Shown: piece by piece, positions 40,885 through 49,137 of the stretch
How positions within the stretch are numbered: position 1 is the stretch's first letter
Layout of the letters: every line of letters begins with the position of its first letter
From: a virus
IMG/VR virus record: IMGVR_UViG_3300032220_001032
Coordinates: 1 to 64,000 of that record
Strand: one strand, 5' to 3'
DNA length: 64,000 nucleotides
The notes under the pieces: model-generated
Database searches by the model: none
What the model saw: the letters and a program-made list of their open reading frames with translations, nothing else
Told to the model about the DNA's origin: nothing
Program-made: the position numbers and the translations under genes

Positions 40885-41434
40885 AACTATCTTTGAACAA
40901 GTAGAAGAAAATAAAGGAACTAAAACTCCTACTAGAGAATGGTATAGAACTGCTGTCTTTGCTGCAAAGACCATACAATATGAAGATGATCCTGGAAAGT
41001 TAATCAGAGAAGAGCAATCTGATGAACCTGACAATAGATTGAAAAGAGATAAAAATGTAATGAGGGTTTATCCCAGATTGTTTAGTCTCATGCTTTATTC
41101 TTATAAGGCAAAGTATAGGGAAGAGTTGCCTTACTATGACAAGTATCCGCTAGCATTTGTTCTGGATGTAAATCCAAAATCATTCTTTGCTATAAATCTA
41201 CATTACTATACACCATCACAAAGAATAGGAATAGTTCAAAGTTTAGCAGAAAATAAGATTCCAAGATTTGAAAAAGGAGCACATAAATATTTACTATCAG
41301 AGGTAAAAACTCCATACTTACATCTTGCAGAACAAGAATGGGAAACCATATGCATGTTACCACTAGAAGAATTTGTTATGGACTTGGGTGGAGTAGAGAT
41401 ACCAATTCCATCAAATAAAGTGTGGGGAAGATAA
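40874..41434 (+). CDS. Conserved T4-like phage protein, possibly gp2 (186 aa)
   Basis: The TTG start at 40874 is decided by a strong GGAGG 6 nt upstream (40863-40867); the next ATG is 62 codons on. It contains 'EWYRTAVFAAKTIQYEDDPG', 'LMLYSYKAKYREELPYYDKY' and 'LLSEVKTPYLHLAEQEWETI'. Between gp4 and gp48, the DNA end protector gp2 is a plausible identity, but I cannot confirm it. It is soluble and mixed alpha/beta. Confidence 0.5.
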   Translation: MAYKTIFEQVEENKGTKTPTREWYRTAVFAAKTIQYEDDPGKLIREEQSDEPDNRLKRDKNVMRVYPRLFSLMLYSYKAKYREELPYYDKYPLAFVLDVNPKSFFAINLHYYTPSQRIGIVQSLAENKIPRFEKGAHKYLLSEVKTPYLHLAEQEWETICMLPLEEFVMDLGGVEIPIPSNKVWGR

Positions 41435-43114
41435 ATGGCAGTAACACCACCACCAGCAGGATGGACTCAAAGATCAACCAATCCACAAGAATATGAAGCA
41501 ATATTAGATCTTGGAAATTTTAACAAGTACGAAGTAAATGTCAATGTTCAAACTGGACAGAGGCAAATTTATACAATAGATCCAATTCTTAGAGTAAGAT
41601 CATTTGTTGGAACAATTAATGCAGATGGGACTACAGTAAGACAAGAAGCCTGGAATGGGATTGCAGCATTACCTAATGGACAAACAAGATTAAAGGAAAT
41701 AATAGATGCTAGTAGAACTGCAGCAAATAAAATTGTAGGATCTGTTGGAACAGAAGCACAAAAAAGAAGTCTTGCAGAACAAAAAGAATTTGCAAAATTA
41801 AAAAGTCAATTGCCTCCAACTGGTCCTGGTTCAGTAGCAACTGGACAAACAAATCAAGATCAAACAGGTCCAAATTCTGGACCAGCATCTGGAATAGGAA
41901 CTGGAGGAGGAGCACCAGTTACAACTACCTTTAGAAATAATGAGAATTTTAATAAGTCCGATGAAGGATATCCTGCTCTTTTAAAATATCCATTAACCAT
42001 TGATAATGGACAAGATTTTATGGTCATATCGATGTTTAACTATAAAGTAGCAGATGTTTTTTCTCAAGGAACAAATATTGATTTTAGTACAATTTTAAGG
42101 GGTGGTTCATTTTCTAATGGAGCAAAGGATCTTAAAGGATCAGTTAGACTGCCAATCCCATCAAATTTATCAGAAGCAAATCAAACTGGATGGGGAGACG
42201 ATAGTCTCAGTAACTTAACTGCAGGATTAATGGGAGCAGCAACAGGAGCTGTAAAAGCATTATCTGGTGGAGATCTTCTTGGTGCAACTGGAAGAACTGT
42301 TGAAGCTGGAACTGATATTTTTAAAGGACAATCTGCTGCTAAATCCCAAATAGAACAACAACTAACTCTTAAAGCAGCAGCAGAAGCAGTTAAAAAATTA
42401 GGAATTAATGTTAATCCTGAAGCATATAGAGCAAGAGTTACTGGAACAGTTATTAATCCAAATCTTGAATTGTTATTTAATGGACCAAAACTAAGGAGTT
42501 TTAATTTTACATTTAAAATGACTCCAAGAAGTGGAGATGAAGCTTATCAAATAAGACAAATAATAAAATTCTTTAAAAAAGGAATGGCTCCAAAAAGAGC
42601 TACTGCTGCAGAAGATGCTTTCTTTTTAGGAGCACCTAATGTTTTTAGAATATCTTTCATGCATATGGGAAAACCATCAAAGTCTTTACCTACATTAAAA
42701 ACTTGTGCTCTCATTAACTTTAATGTGAACTATACTGCAGATGGTTTTTATTCTTCCTTTGGAGATGGACAACCAATATCTCTTCAGATTGACATGTCAT
42801 TTGCAGAACTAACCCCAATCTATAATGATCATTATAATTTTGAAGAAGATAAAGTTGGGTTTAGTGGGGATCTAGATGGATTAGAATCTCAAAGATTCCA
42901 ACTTCAACCAGAAACCACAACACCAAATTCAAATCAAGGTCCTGCTCAACCATCAAGGGGAGGAACTTCAGGAGTAGTTGCCCCTGCAGTTCCAGTCACT
43001 GGAGGAAGAAACCCAACTGCAATACCAGGAGATCCTGGATACAGACCACCATCACCAGGGGGAGGATTATTAGAGGGTACTGGGTCTCAATTTGATAGAA
43101 GAGGAGGATTTTAA
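41435..43114 (+). CDS. gp48: Baseplate tail tube cap gp48
   Basis: 559 aa. The N-terminal region is variable. From ~190 'FMVISMFNYKVADVFSQGTN' and 'SVRLPIPSNLSEANQTGWG', a helical Ala-rich insert, then 'NPNLELLFNGPKLRSFNFTF' and 'KMTPRSGDEAYQIRQIIKFF' define the gp48 tube-cap family. The C-terminal 90 residues are Pro/Gly-rich. It caps the baseplate so that the tube can polymerise. It abuts the preceding gene with no gap. Confidence 0.82.
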   Translation: MAVTPPPAGWTQRSTNPQEYEAILDLGNFNKYEVNVNVQTGQRQIYTIDPILRVRSFVGTINADGTTVRQEAWNGIAALPNGQTRLKEIIDASRTAANKIVGSVGTEAQKRSLAEQKEFAKLKSQLPPTGPGSVATGQTNQDQTGPNSGPASGIGTGGGAPVTTTFRNNENFNKSDEGYPALLKYPLTIDNGQDFMVISMFNYKVADVFSQGTNIDFSTILRGGSFSNGAKDLKGSVRLPIPSNLSEANQTGWGDDSLSNLTAGLMGAATGAVKALSGGDLLGATGRTVEAGTDIFKGQSAAKSQIEQQLTLKAAAEAVKKLGINVNPEAYRARVTGTVINPNLELLFNGPKLRSFNFTFKMTPRSGDEAYQIRQIIKFFKKGMAPKRATAAEDAFFLGAPNVFRISFMHMGKPSKSLPTLKTCALINFNVNYTADGFYSSFGDGQPISLQIDMSFAELTPIYNDHYNFEEDKVGFSGDLDGLESQRFQLQPETTTPNSNQGPAQPSRGGTSGVVAPAVPVTGGRNPTAIPGDPGYRPPSPGGGLLEGTGSQFDRRGGF

Positions 43115-43116
43115 TA

Positions 43117-43887
43117 ATGTCATACTTTAGAAACTTTTCAGACTTCTTATATCAGTCTCCACTATCATCTAGAACTTCTTCTTATGATTCAGTAAGAGCA
43201 AAGAATTTATTTCGCAGAGCAAAAGTTAGAGATGATATATTTCAAGCAGCAGTAGCATTTGATAAGTATAAAATCATAGGAGAAGAAAGACCAGATCAAG
43301 TTGCAAATAAACTTTATGGAAGTCCTCAATATGATTGGGTAGTATTAATCTCAAATAACATTATTAATCTCAGAGAAGAATGGCCACTGTCAGACTCTGA
43401 GTTTAATAATTACATAGCAACAAAATATACTGCAGCAGAACTTGGTCAAGTACATCACTATGAAACAACTGCAGTGTTTGACTCCAGAGGAAAACTAATT
43501 ACTCCTGGTGGTAAAATTGTGGATGGAAACTTTAGTGTTACTTACTTTGATTATGATGTTCAAGACCAAGAAATTATTGGAGTCCCATATACCTTTGATT
43601 CAACTACAGCAAGATTTGATTCTACTCTTGTAAGATTTGATATGAGTCAACAAGTTTTACAGAAACAAGGAAAAGCATTTACAGTAAATCCAGTAAAATC
43701 TGTAAGTGTATATGAATATGAAATCAAAAAGAACGAAGATAAGAGAACAATTTATGTCTTAAAGCCTAGATTCTTACAGACAATTATTGATGACATGGAA
43801 GAAATTATGAAGTATGGATTCTCATCTCAGTATGTAGATAGGAATACAAAAAAGGGAGATGAACTTAGAGTCATCTCCCCCAGATAA
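43117..43887 (+). CDS. gp53: Baseplate wedge subunit gp53
   Basis: 256 aa. 'YKIIGEERPDQVANKLYGSP' and 'QYDWVVLISNNIINLREEWP' followed by 'FNNYIATKY' match the gp53 core ('PEELANAIYGNPQLYWVLLM' in T4). gp53 binds wedges to the hub. It is last in the plus-strand run and meets gp32 tail to tail with no spacer or visible terminator. Confidence 0.82.
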   Translation: MSYFRNFSDFLYQSPLSSRTSSYDSVRAKNLFRRAKVRDDIFQAAVAFDKYKIIGEERPDQVANKLYGSPQYDWVVLISNNIINLREEWPLSDSEFNNYIATKYTAAELGQVHHYETTAVFDSRGKLITPGGKIVDGNFSVTYFDYDVQDQEIIGVPYTFDSTTARFDSTLVRFDMSQQVLQKQGKAFTVNPVKSVSVYEYEIKKNEDKRTIYVLKPRFLQTIIDDMEEIMKYGFSSQYVDRNTKKGDELRVISPR

Positions 43888-44808
43888 TCATTCCTCTGCC
43901 AGTCTCTGGAAGTAACTCAGAGCATCATCTTCCTCCTCATCAGAAGAAGATGAAGGACTTTGATAACGAGTTCCACCAGACTTCCCCTGCAGAACCTCTC
44001 CATCAGTAGGAACTGGACCACGCTCATCATCCTCATCATCAAAGGATTCATCAACCTTAGGAGCAGACTTCTGACCAAGAACAGTCTTGAGTCTAGCATC
44101 CAGTTGCTCATAGGACTTGAAGTTGTCTGCCTTTACAAAGTCCTGGAGTGAATATGCTTTCTTCCAGATACCTTCCAGAACATCATCATCAAAGTCACCA
44201 AGAGTAGAAGTGGATTCAAACTCAGACTTATCATAGTTCCAGTAACCATCCTTCTTGGTAATCTTCACTTTGAAGTTAGCACCATTCCAGAAGTCAAATG
44301 GATCAATGGGAGTCTCATCATCAAACTCTGGTTGCATTGCAGCAGAGATCTTGTCAAAGATCTTTTTACCATACTTAAAGAGAAATACCTTACCCTCATT
44401 CTCAGGGTGTGCTTTATCACTCACAACATAGATGTTGGAGTAATAAGAGAGTTTGCGCTTTCTCTGACGCACAATCTCTTGATTTGCTTTGCTTCCAGTG
44501 TTCCACAGTTCACGATTTGCTTCACACACTGGACATTGTTGACCAACAGTAGTCAGGCAATTGTCAATAAACCATCCACCAGTTCCCTGGAAAGCATGGT
44601 TATAGACCTTTGCCCAAGGGAGTTCTTCACCCTCAGGAGCAGGAAGGAAACGAATAACTGCAAAACCATTACCTGCTTTGTCTACTTCAGGTTTCCACAG
44701 ACGATCATCTGTGTTACCACTTGAAGTATTCATCTTCTCTACTTCTTGTACCAGTTTAGAAGTCAGAGAACCAAGCTTAGATTGCTTTTTAAGATCGGCA
44801 AAGCCCAT
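43888..44808 (-). CDS. gp32: Single-stranded DNA-binding protein gp32
   Basis: 306 aa, T4 gp32 length. The LAST-like basic N-terminus (KKQSKLGSLTSKLVQEVEKM) gives cooperativity. The zinc knuckle uses H71, C84, C92 and C95 ('CPVC'), as in T4. An OB core and a very acidic C-terminal tail (SSSDEEEDDALSYFQRLAEE) recruit replication partners. It coats ssDNA at forks and in recombination. It is driven by a near-perfect sigma70-type promoter upstream. Confidence 0.93.
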   Translation of the reverse strand: MGFADLKKQSKLGSLTSKLVQEVEKMNTSSGNTDDRLWKPEVDKAGNGFAVIRFLPAPEGEELPWAKVYNHAFQGTGGWFIDNCLTTVGQQCPVCEANRELWNTGSKANQEIVRQRKRKLSYYSNIYVVSDKAHPENEGKVFLFKYGKKIFDKISAAMQPEFDDETPIDPFDFWNGANFKVKITKKDGYWNYDKSEFESTSTLGDFDDDVLEGIWKKAYSLQDFVKADNFKSYEQLDARLKTVLGQKSAPKVDESFDDEDDERGPVPTDGEVLQGKSGGTRYQSPSSSSDEEEDDALSYFQRLAEE

Positions 44809-44857
44809 TTAGATTACCTCGGATTAATTGGATTGATCGGATTAGGATCATGATTTG

Positions 44858-44886
44858 ATTGTAGCACAGGCAAGGATGCCTGTCAA
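44858..44886 (-). promoter_or_regulatory. Sigma70-like promoter for gp32 (TTGACA-17-TACAAT)
   Basis: Reading leftward, TTGACA (44886-44881), 17 nt, TACAAT (44863-44858). Next to it, AATAAATA (44890-44897) on the minus strand fits a late promoter, so gp32 may be read both early and late. Confidence 0.75.
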
Positions 44887-44892
44887 TGCTAT

Positions 44893-45228
44893 TTATTTTC
44901 CTCTGTTGGCAGTTCTCCTGAGACCATCAATGGTCTTCCTCATAGAATCAAAAACATGGGATACATTTGGATTAGGACCAAACCCAAGAATCTTTGCAGA
45001 CTCCACCATTTGTTCCTTCATTTTAATTGCATCTGGATCATCAGACAAACTCAATCTAGTATAAAGAATTTTTTGTTTCTCTAGTAGTTCATCAAGGAGA
45101 TCAATGTGAGCTAACTTTTGCTCTGAGTCCATTATAAAGAAAGATGGAATTTCTTTTACAACCTTTCTCTGAATCTCTGCAATTTCGTCCATGTCTTTCT
45201 GGACCATCTCTGAATTAAAAAATGACAT
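44893..45228 (-). CDS. Hypothetical protein between gp32 and gp59 (111 aa)
   Basis: It starts MSFFNSEMVQKDMDEIAEIQ. It is long, helical and charged (KVVKEIPSFFIMDSEQKLAH, KQKILYTRLSLSDDPDAIKM). Being at gp32-gp59-gp33, a replication/transcription cluster, it is probably a small fork or late-transcription factor. No motif is recognised. It is separated from gp59 by 1 nt. Confidence 0.6.
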   Translation of the reverse strand: MSFFNSEMVQKDMDEIAEIQRKVVKEIPSFFIMDSEQKLAHIDLLDELLEKQKILYTRLSLSDDPDAIKMKEQMVESAKILGFGPNPNVSHVFDSMRKTIDGLRRTANRGK

Positions 45229-45229
45229 A

Positions 45230-45823
45230 TCAATCTCCTATAACAGTGTTCTTTAATATTTGTCTGTATTTGAACACATCAATATTTAGAAATGGTGTGT
45301 ACTTCTTGATCTTTAAGGATACAGATTCCCAAATAGGATCCAAAAGTTTCTTATCAAAATCATTCCTGATCAGGAAAATTTTATCATAAATCACTAGGGT
45401 TTCAGGGCTAATTTTCCCTATCAGGAATTTTTTCAAGACAGGAGGATGTCCCTTAGAACAATCAAATGCTTTATCCAATTTGTATTCAGAAAAAAATTCT
45501 TCTGTCTCTTGAGTAAAGAGATACAATAAACTCTGCTGTCTTTTTACCCATTCCTTATAATTAGTCTCACCCTCTCTGATGACACTTCCAATCCACAAAC
45601 TATTTGGATCATCTGCTCCTACAAAATTAGCGATGTAGAAATTTTTAATTTCCTCATCGCTCTTTTGTCTGCTTAGTTTTTCAAACCAATACTTGTCTTT
45701 TCTTTTGTTGAATGATTCTACTGATGCTCTAGATTTACCTGCATATTTGTGATAGTCATAATTAGATTTGCTGAAATGATTTTTCAAAGCAAGGTATTGT
45801 TTATAAGCATCAAAGGGAGTCAT
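45230..45823 (-). CDS. gp59: Helicase loader gp59
   Basis: 197 aa. 'TPFDAYKQYLALKNHF', 'NKRKDKYWFEKLSRQKSDEE' and 'NFYIANFVGADDPNSLWIGS' match the T4 gp59 pattern (RRDKYFFQKLSEK, FISNLVANQDAWIG), and a C-terminal 'KIKKYTPFLNIDVFKYRQIL' fits too. gp59 binds gp32-coated forks and loads gp41 helicase. ATGA overlap with gp33. Confidence 0.85.
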   Translation of the reverse strand: MTPFDAYKQYLALKNHFSKSNYDYHKYAGKSRASVESFNKRKDKYWFEKLSRQKSDEEIKNFYIANFVGADDPNSLWIGSVIREGETNYKEWVKRQQSLLYLFTQETEEFFSEYKLDKAFDCSKGHPPVLKKFLIGKISPETLVIYDKIFLIRNDFDKKLLDPIWESVSLKIKKYTPFLNIDVFKYRQILKNTVIGD

Positions 45824-46077
45824 ATCAAAAGTTTTGCTCTAGAAGTTCTTTTCAAAAAGTTTAAATTAATAGCATCACATTTAATTTTTTCCTTCAATGG
45901 TTTGCTGATTAATTTGCCAACAGAATCAACTTCAATATTGTTCTGATCACAGTAATGAATTATAGCATCAATATAATTCATATCTTTATTAACCTTAACA
46001 AGTTCTTCTATGATCTGAGAGAACTTTGCTTGGCATAAGAATTTTGATTCTAATGCTGATTTTAATTTACTTTCCAT
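45820..46077 (-). CDS. gp33: Late transcription accessory factor gp33
   Basis: 85 aa. 'SQIIEELVKVNKDMNYIDAI' followed by 'CDQNNIEVDSVGKLISKPLK' and 'EKIKCDAINLNFLKRTS' corresponds to T4 gp33, which bridges RNA polymerase to the sliding clamp for late transcription. The C-terminal AKLLI is a clamp-binding-like hydrophobic tail. It works with gp55, which is outside this window, on NATAAATA promoters. Confidence 0.8.
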   Translation of the reverse strand: MESKLKSALESKFLCQAKFSQIIEELVKVNKDMNYIDAIIHYCDQNNIEVDSVGKLISKPLKEKIKCDAINLNFLKRTSRAKLLI

Positions 46078-46747
46078 ATTCCTTTAGTTTTGTTTCTATA
46101 AAATCCTTAATATAGTTTGAAAGAAGTTTGATGTATTTCATTTTATCATACTCCTCATAGACTACACAATCACCATCTTCACATGCCATTAGAATGACAA
46201 GTTTTTTAACAGGAATATTAGTCAGCTCATAGAACATGCAAGCATATGCTGCTGCTTGAACAAAGTAATGTTCAATCCATTCTCTGGGTTTTGCTTTCTT
46301 TGAGGTTTTAAAGTCAATGATTGCTAGCTCACCATTATATTCAGCAATGCAATCTACTGTACCTGCTATGCCTAATTGCTTACTGTATAATGAAGACTCA
46401 AGTGCATAGATATTATTTATCTTGTTTAGTTCAGGATTAATTATCCTAAACAAGTGTTTAGAAATAAGAGACTTTTCAGGAAGTTCTGGAATGTTAAGAA
46501 GATAATTTTCAACCATGCTGTGCAAATCTGTGCCTCTGCTGGTTGCTTGTTTGTTAATTTTGTTTGCTTCCTCTTCTCCTACTCTCTTTCTCCAGTCCTC
46601 AAAAATATGTCTATTGTGATGACTAGTTACAGATGTGATGGAGACAAGCTTTAGAAGTTCATCTCCATTAGGGACTTTATAGTATCTTACACCATCAATA
46701 GTCTCCCTCTGTAATTGAGGGAGACTAATATTCACATGATTAAACAT
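46067..46747 (-). CDS. PD-(D/E)XK nuclease (RecB/Cas4-like exonuclease)
   Basis: 226 aa from ATG 46747. An in-frame TTG one codon earlier is less likely because the ATG makes ATGA with the phoH stop. 'SRGTDLHSMVENYL' (RGTxxH) precedes D132 (GTVDCIAEY), D145/K147 (AIIDFKTSKK) and QxxxY ('VQAAAYACMF'). These are the metal and DNA ligands of RecB-like nucleases. It probably trims DNA ends in recombination or recycles host DNA. Confidence 0.8.
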   Translation of the reverse strand: MFNHVNISLPQLQRETIDGVRYYKVPNGDELLKLVSITSVTSHHNRHIFEDWRKRVGEEEANKINKQATSRGTDLHSMVENYLLNIPELPEKSLISKHLFRIINPELNKINNIYALESSLYSKQLGIAGTVDCIAEYNGELAIIDFKTSKKAKPREWIEHYFVQAAAYACMFYELTNIPVKKLVILMACEDGDCVVYEEYDKMKYIKLLSNYIKDFIETKLKEYGK

Positions 46748-47505
46748 CAAAAACCAGCTGCCATTTTATTAACAATATAAGATTTTACAAGACCAGATCT
46801 TACAATGTCCTCAACTCCAAACTCAATGGTTTCAAACTCAGGCATTCTCTGAATAATTTTCATGAAGTCCATGATACCATTGCGTTCATTTGTTTTTGTG
46901 AGGTCTGATTGTGTGGCATCACCACAGAACATGATTCTTGAATTGTCCCCAACCCTTGTAATTATACTATCAAGTTCATGGAAGTTCAAGTTTTGACACT
47001 CATCAACAATAATGATGGAGTTGTCTAGAGTAGTTCCTCTAATAAAGGAGGTGCTCCAGAAAGTAACTGTTTCCTGAGACTTTAGATTGCCATAGAGCAT
47101 TTCAAACTCTGCATCAGTTGGCATCTCAAACATGTACTTAACCATGTTCTTGTATGGGATCTGATACAGAGCAGACTTATCATCATGATCCCCAGGAAGG
47201 AAACCAATTTCTCTAGTGGCAACAAGAGATCTAACAACCACAATCTTTTGATATGGAGTAATCTCACTTAGAACATCTTTGAGTGCAAGATAAAGTGCAC
47301 AAAATGTTTTACCAGTTCCTGCACATCCATATACAAACAGATGTTTATCTGAGTTGTATGCTTCAAAAAGTTTACTTTGATTCTCTGTTACAGGAGTAAT
47401 ATCTAAGAGAAGATCACTATTAATTGGTTTTCTTCTCTTCATTTGTTTTGCAGTCATGCCAATTCCAATTGGCTGCAAATCATTGCCTCTTCTTTTTCTT
47501 GCCAT
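46747..47505 (-). CDS. phoH: PhoH-like ATPase
   Basis: 252 aa. Walker A GCAGTGKT is at 60-67, Walker B 'SIIIVDECQN' follows, and the C-terminus has 'IMFCGDATQSDL'. This is the P-loop ATPase/helicase-like PhoH family, a standard marine phage gene. In E. coli it is part of the phosphate regulon; the phage role is unproven, and RNA remodelling has been suggested. No pho box was recognised upstream. ATGA overlap with the downstream nuclease. Confidence 0.93.
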   Translation of the reverse strand: MARKRRGNDLQPIGIGMTAKQMKRRKPINSDLLLDITPVTENQSKLFEAYNSDKHLFVYGCAGTGKTFCALYLALKDVLSEITPYQKIVVVRSLVATREIGFLPGDHDDKSALYQIPYKNMVKYMFEMPTDAEFEMLYGNLKSQETVTFWSTSFIRGTTLDNSIIIVDECQNLNFHELDSIITRVGDNSRIMFCGDATQSDLTKTNERNGIMDFMKIIQRMPEFETIEFGVEDIVRSGLVKSYIVNKMAAGF

Positions 47506-47747
47506 TAGATTTTCTTTACACGTGAACCAGGAGCTTTACTTGCCTTAGCAAGTACATCATTCCAACCAGGATTTTTAGAGACCAATTTATTTCTCCAGTC
47601 TCCTACTTCTCCTGGACTTGCACAACCTTCAGACCAATCCCTTCTCCATTCTGGATTGTCTTTATACCATTGAGTAATATCATGAACACTCATTTCTACT
47701 ACTCTTTTTTCTCCTGTCTCAACATGAACAATAGGATAAATCGCCAT
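47505..47747 (-). CDS. Conserved small hypothetical protein (80 aa)
   Basis: It starts MAIYPIVHVETGEKRVVEMS. The pattern 'VHDITQWYKDNPEWRRDWSE', then 'GCASPGEVGDWRNKLVSKNP' and 'GWNDVLAKA' recurs near phoH in T4-like cyanophages as far as I recall. It resembles the start of an FmdB-like zinc ribbon without its Cys pairs. It has a one-base join to phoH. A late-type AATAAATA lies about 23-30 nt upstream. The function is unknown. Confidence 0.65.
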   Translation of the reverse strand: MAIYPIVHVETGEKRVVEMSVHDITQWYKDNPEWRRDWSEGCASPGEVGDWRNKLVSKNPGWNDVLAKASKAPGSRVKKI

Positions 47748-47769
47748 AGATTATATCAGAATGTAAAGA

Positions 47770-47777
47770 TATTTATT
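47770..47777 (-). promoter_or_regulatory. Late promoter candidate (AATAAATA)
   Basis: It fits NATAAATA on the minus strand, 23 nt before the ATG of the 80-aa gene that heads the phoH/nuclease/gp33/gp59 run. It overlaps the 3' end of thyX. It could be a chance match in AT-rich DNA. Confidence 0.35.
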
Positions 47778-48462
47778 CAATAGTAATGGATGGTGCATCC
47801 ACACACTCAGGACAGTTTTCAGGTTCCCATCCAAGTGCTTCTGCAACAGAAGGGAACTGACAAATAAAGACACATCTAGCTGCCTCTGCAATGTCCATAT
47901 GCTCTTTCTGTGTGCCATGAGCAGATCTAAGATTGATATAATGAATCCAAGATCTACAAGAACCAGTCATATAAATTCTGGTAGGTGTTGCCAAAGGAAG
48001 AACAAACCTTGCACATTCCTTTGCAACTCCTGCCTCAAGCATTCTCTTGTAGAGATTGTTAGAATGTTTAAACAGTTCAGCAATTTCTGTTTGAAACTTG
48101 AGCTTCACATAGTCACCAAGATCATCAGTAGAATTTTGACGATTCTTGGTATCTTGTTTGCGAAGATCTGGAATAGGAATATTCTCAGTGATTAGATTTG
48201 TGTCTGCATACCTCTGTGAAAATTCTTGAAATGTGAAGCTTCTATGTCGAAGCACTTGTGCTGCAATGCCACGAGTAGTTTCAATCTCAAGAGTCATAGT
48301 AGACTGTTCAAAAACAGACCAATGATTATGCTTAATACAATAAGCAAGCAACTTGGCATAGTTTTCATTGTCTTGATTCGCAGGATTGCTAACTCTAGCA
48401 ATGTATGCCATTGTTTTTTCTGCATCTGGAGTGACTGAAATTAGTTTAACTTTCGAACTCAT
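47773..48462 (-). CDS. thyX: Flavin-dependent thymidylate synthase
   Basis: 229 aa, the normal ThyX length. The signature RHRxxxxxExSxRY occurs as RHRSFTFQEFSQRY at 72-85. It makes dTMP from dUMP using FAD, NADPH and methylene-THF, with no need for ThyA. It supplies thymidine for an AT-rich genome. It is in an operon with two small genes upstream, fed by the promoter at 48781-48809. Confidence 0.95.
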   Translation of the reverse strand: MSSKVKLISVTPDAEKTMAYIARVSNPANQDNENYAKLLAYCIKHNHWSVFEQSTMTLEIETTRGIAAQVLRHRSFTFQEFSQRYADTNLITENIPIPDLRKQDTKNRQNSTDDLGDYVKLKFQTEIAELFKHSNNLYKRMLEAGVAKECARFVLPLATPTRIYMTGSCRSWIHYINLRSAHGTQKEHMDIAEAARCVFICQFPSVAEALGWEPENCPECVDAPSITIE

Positions 48463-48607
48463 CTTGTTCTCCTTTCATATGTTTTAGTAGAAGTGCTTTT
48501 TGAGCAAGTTTTTTTGCTTTCCTCATGTATCTGAGTTCCTTCTCATCATACAACCAAGGTTGTTTTAAAGCAACCTTAGAGAGTCTTATGGCGTCTTGAA
48601 ACTTCAT
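48446..48607 (-). CDS. Small basic hypothetical protein (53 aa)
   Basis: ATG at 48607 to TAA at 48446. It starts MKFQDAIRLSKVALKQPWLY. It is rich in Lys/Arg ('RYMRKAKKLAQKALLLKHMK') and helical. It overlaps thyX by 17 nt and the upstream gene by one base. It probably binds nucleic acid or a phage enzyme. No family is recognised. Confidence 0.6.
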   Translation of the reverse strand: MKFQDAIRLSKVALKQPWLYDEKELRYMRKAKKLAQKALLLKHMKGEQDEFES

Positions 48608-48759
48608 CAAAACACCTCATCATAATCTTCAGTATAAGGAGTAACCATTGCTCCTTCTTCTGTTGAGATTTGCATAGGAGGTCCTTCTACTTCATGCTTT
48701 AAAGATTGAACTAGAAGTTCCATGTTTCTAACAATCATTCTAACTTTTTCTGTGTCCAT
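48607..48759 (-). CDS. Small acidic hypothetical protein (50 aa)
   Basis: ATG at 48759 to TGA at 48607. It starts MDTEKVRMIVRNMELLVQSL and ends EDYDEVF. The N-terminal helix and acidic tail match a conserved small cyanophage protein beside thyX that I recall. It is the first gene of the operon after the promoter at 48781-48809. Confidence 0.62.
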   Translation of the reverse strand: MDTEKVRMIVRNMELLVQSLKHEVEGPPMQISTEEGAMVTPYTEDYDEVF

Positions 48760-48780
48760 GAGAACTAGTATTCTCAAGAA

Positions 48781-48809
48781 ATTATAGACAAAAAAAGGGG
48801 GGAAGTCAA
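48781..48809 (-). promoter_or_regulatory. Sigma70-like promoter with -35 in a terminator loop
   Basis: Reading leftward, TTGACT (48809-48804), 17 nt, TATAAT (48786-48781). The -35 lies in the loop of the terminator 48790-48818 and the spacer includes its 3' arm and T-run. It feeds the thyX operon. Confidence 0.7.
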
Positions 48810-48818
48810 TCCCCCCTT
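48790..48818 (-). terminator. Rho-independent terminator
   Basis: On the minus strand AAGGGGGG (48818-48811) and CCCCCC (48802-48797) form a GC stem around ATTGACTT, followed by seven T. It ends the DUF4278/27-aa-ORF transcript. Confidence 0.82.
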
Positions 48819-48822
48819 GAAA

Positions 48823-48906
48823 TTATTTCATTGCCATTGCAAGTTGTGCTTGCTGCAATCTTTGTTGCTTTTCAATTTGTTTTCTAATTACTTCTAACCA
48901 GTTCAT
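48823..48906 (-). CDS. Tiny ORF with strong ribosome site (27 aa)
   Basis: ATG at 48906 to TAA at 48823. The peptide starts MNWLEVIRKQIEKQQRLQQA and ends QLAMAMK, a single amphipathic helix. AGGAGG lies 7 nt upstream, and the ATG overlaps the stop of the DUF4278 gene (ATGA). Both argue for translation. It sits directly before the terminator. The function is unknown. Confidence 0.6.
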   Translation of the reverse strand: MNWLEVIRKQIEKQQRLQQAQLAMAMK

Positions 48907-49061
48907 TGTGCTACCTCCTGATTTTTACAAGAACGATAGGCAACACCACGATAGGTGTTAGCAGGATGTGCTGGTGCATGTGTCTGTGAATACCACTTAC
49001 GATACTCTTCTTTAGGTACATCAGTATTATACTGACAACCTCTATAGGTTGCTTGTGACAT
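48903..49061 (-). CDS. DUF4278-like small protein (52 aa)
   Basis: ATG at 49061 to TGA at 48903, with AAGGAG about 7 nt upstream. It contains two copies of the TYRG motif: 'ATYRGCQYNTD' near the start and 'NTYRGVAYR' near the end. That motif is the mark of DUF4278, a short domain common in cyanobacteria and their phages. The 72-aa frame over the same DNA (48911-49129) is a shadow. The function is unknown. Confidence 0.65.
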   Translation of the reverse strand: MSQATYRGCQYNTDVPKEEYRKWYSQTHAPAHPANTYRGVAYRSCKNQEVAQ

Positions 49062-49115
49062 GGATTTGCTCCTTTACTATTGTAAAAGTGCGTTCCTTCG
49101 GTATCCCTACTTCCG

Positions 49116-49137
49116 TTTGCTATTTGCAAATAGCAAA
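49116..49137. repeat. Perfect 22-bp palindrome
   Basis: TTTGCTATTTG (49116-49126) joined to CAAATAGCAAA (49127-49137) with no spacer. It lies in the 124-nt gap between two minus-strand genes, about 55 nt upstream of the DUF4278 gene. Candidates are an operator for a dimeric regulator, a cruciform or a hairpin in the leader. Outer CGTTC/GAACG (49091-49095, 49139-49143) adds another pair. Confidence 0.6.

Noticed and set aside
48911-49129. 72-aa ORF
   Set aside because: It is an alternative frame of the DUF4278-like gene, which has the ribosome site, TYRG motifs and ATGA coupling.
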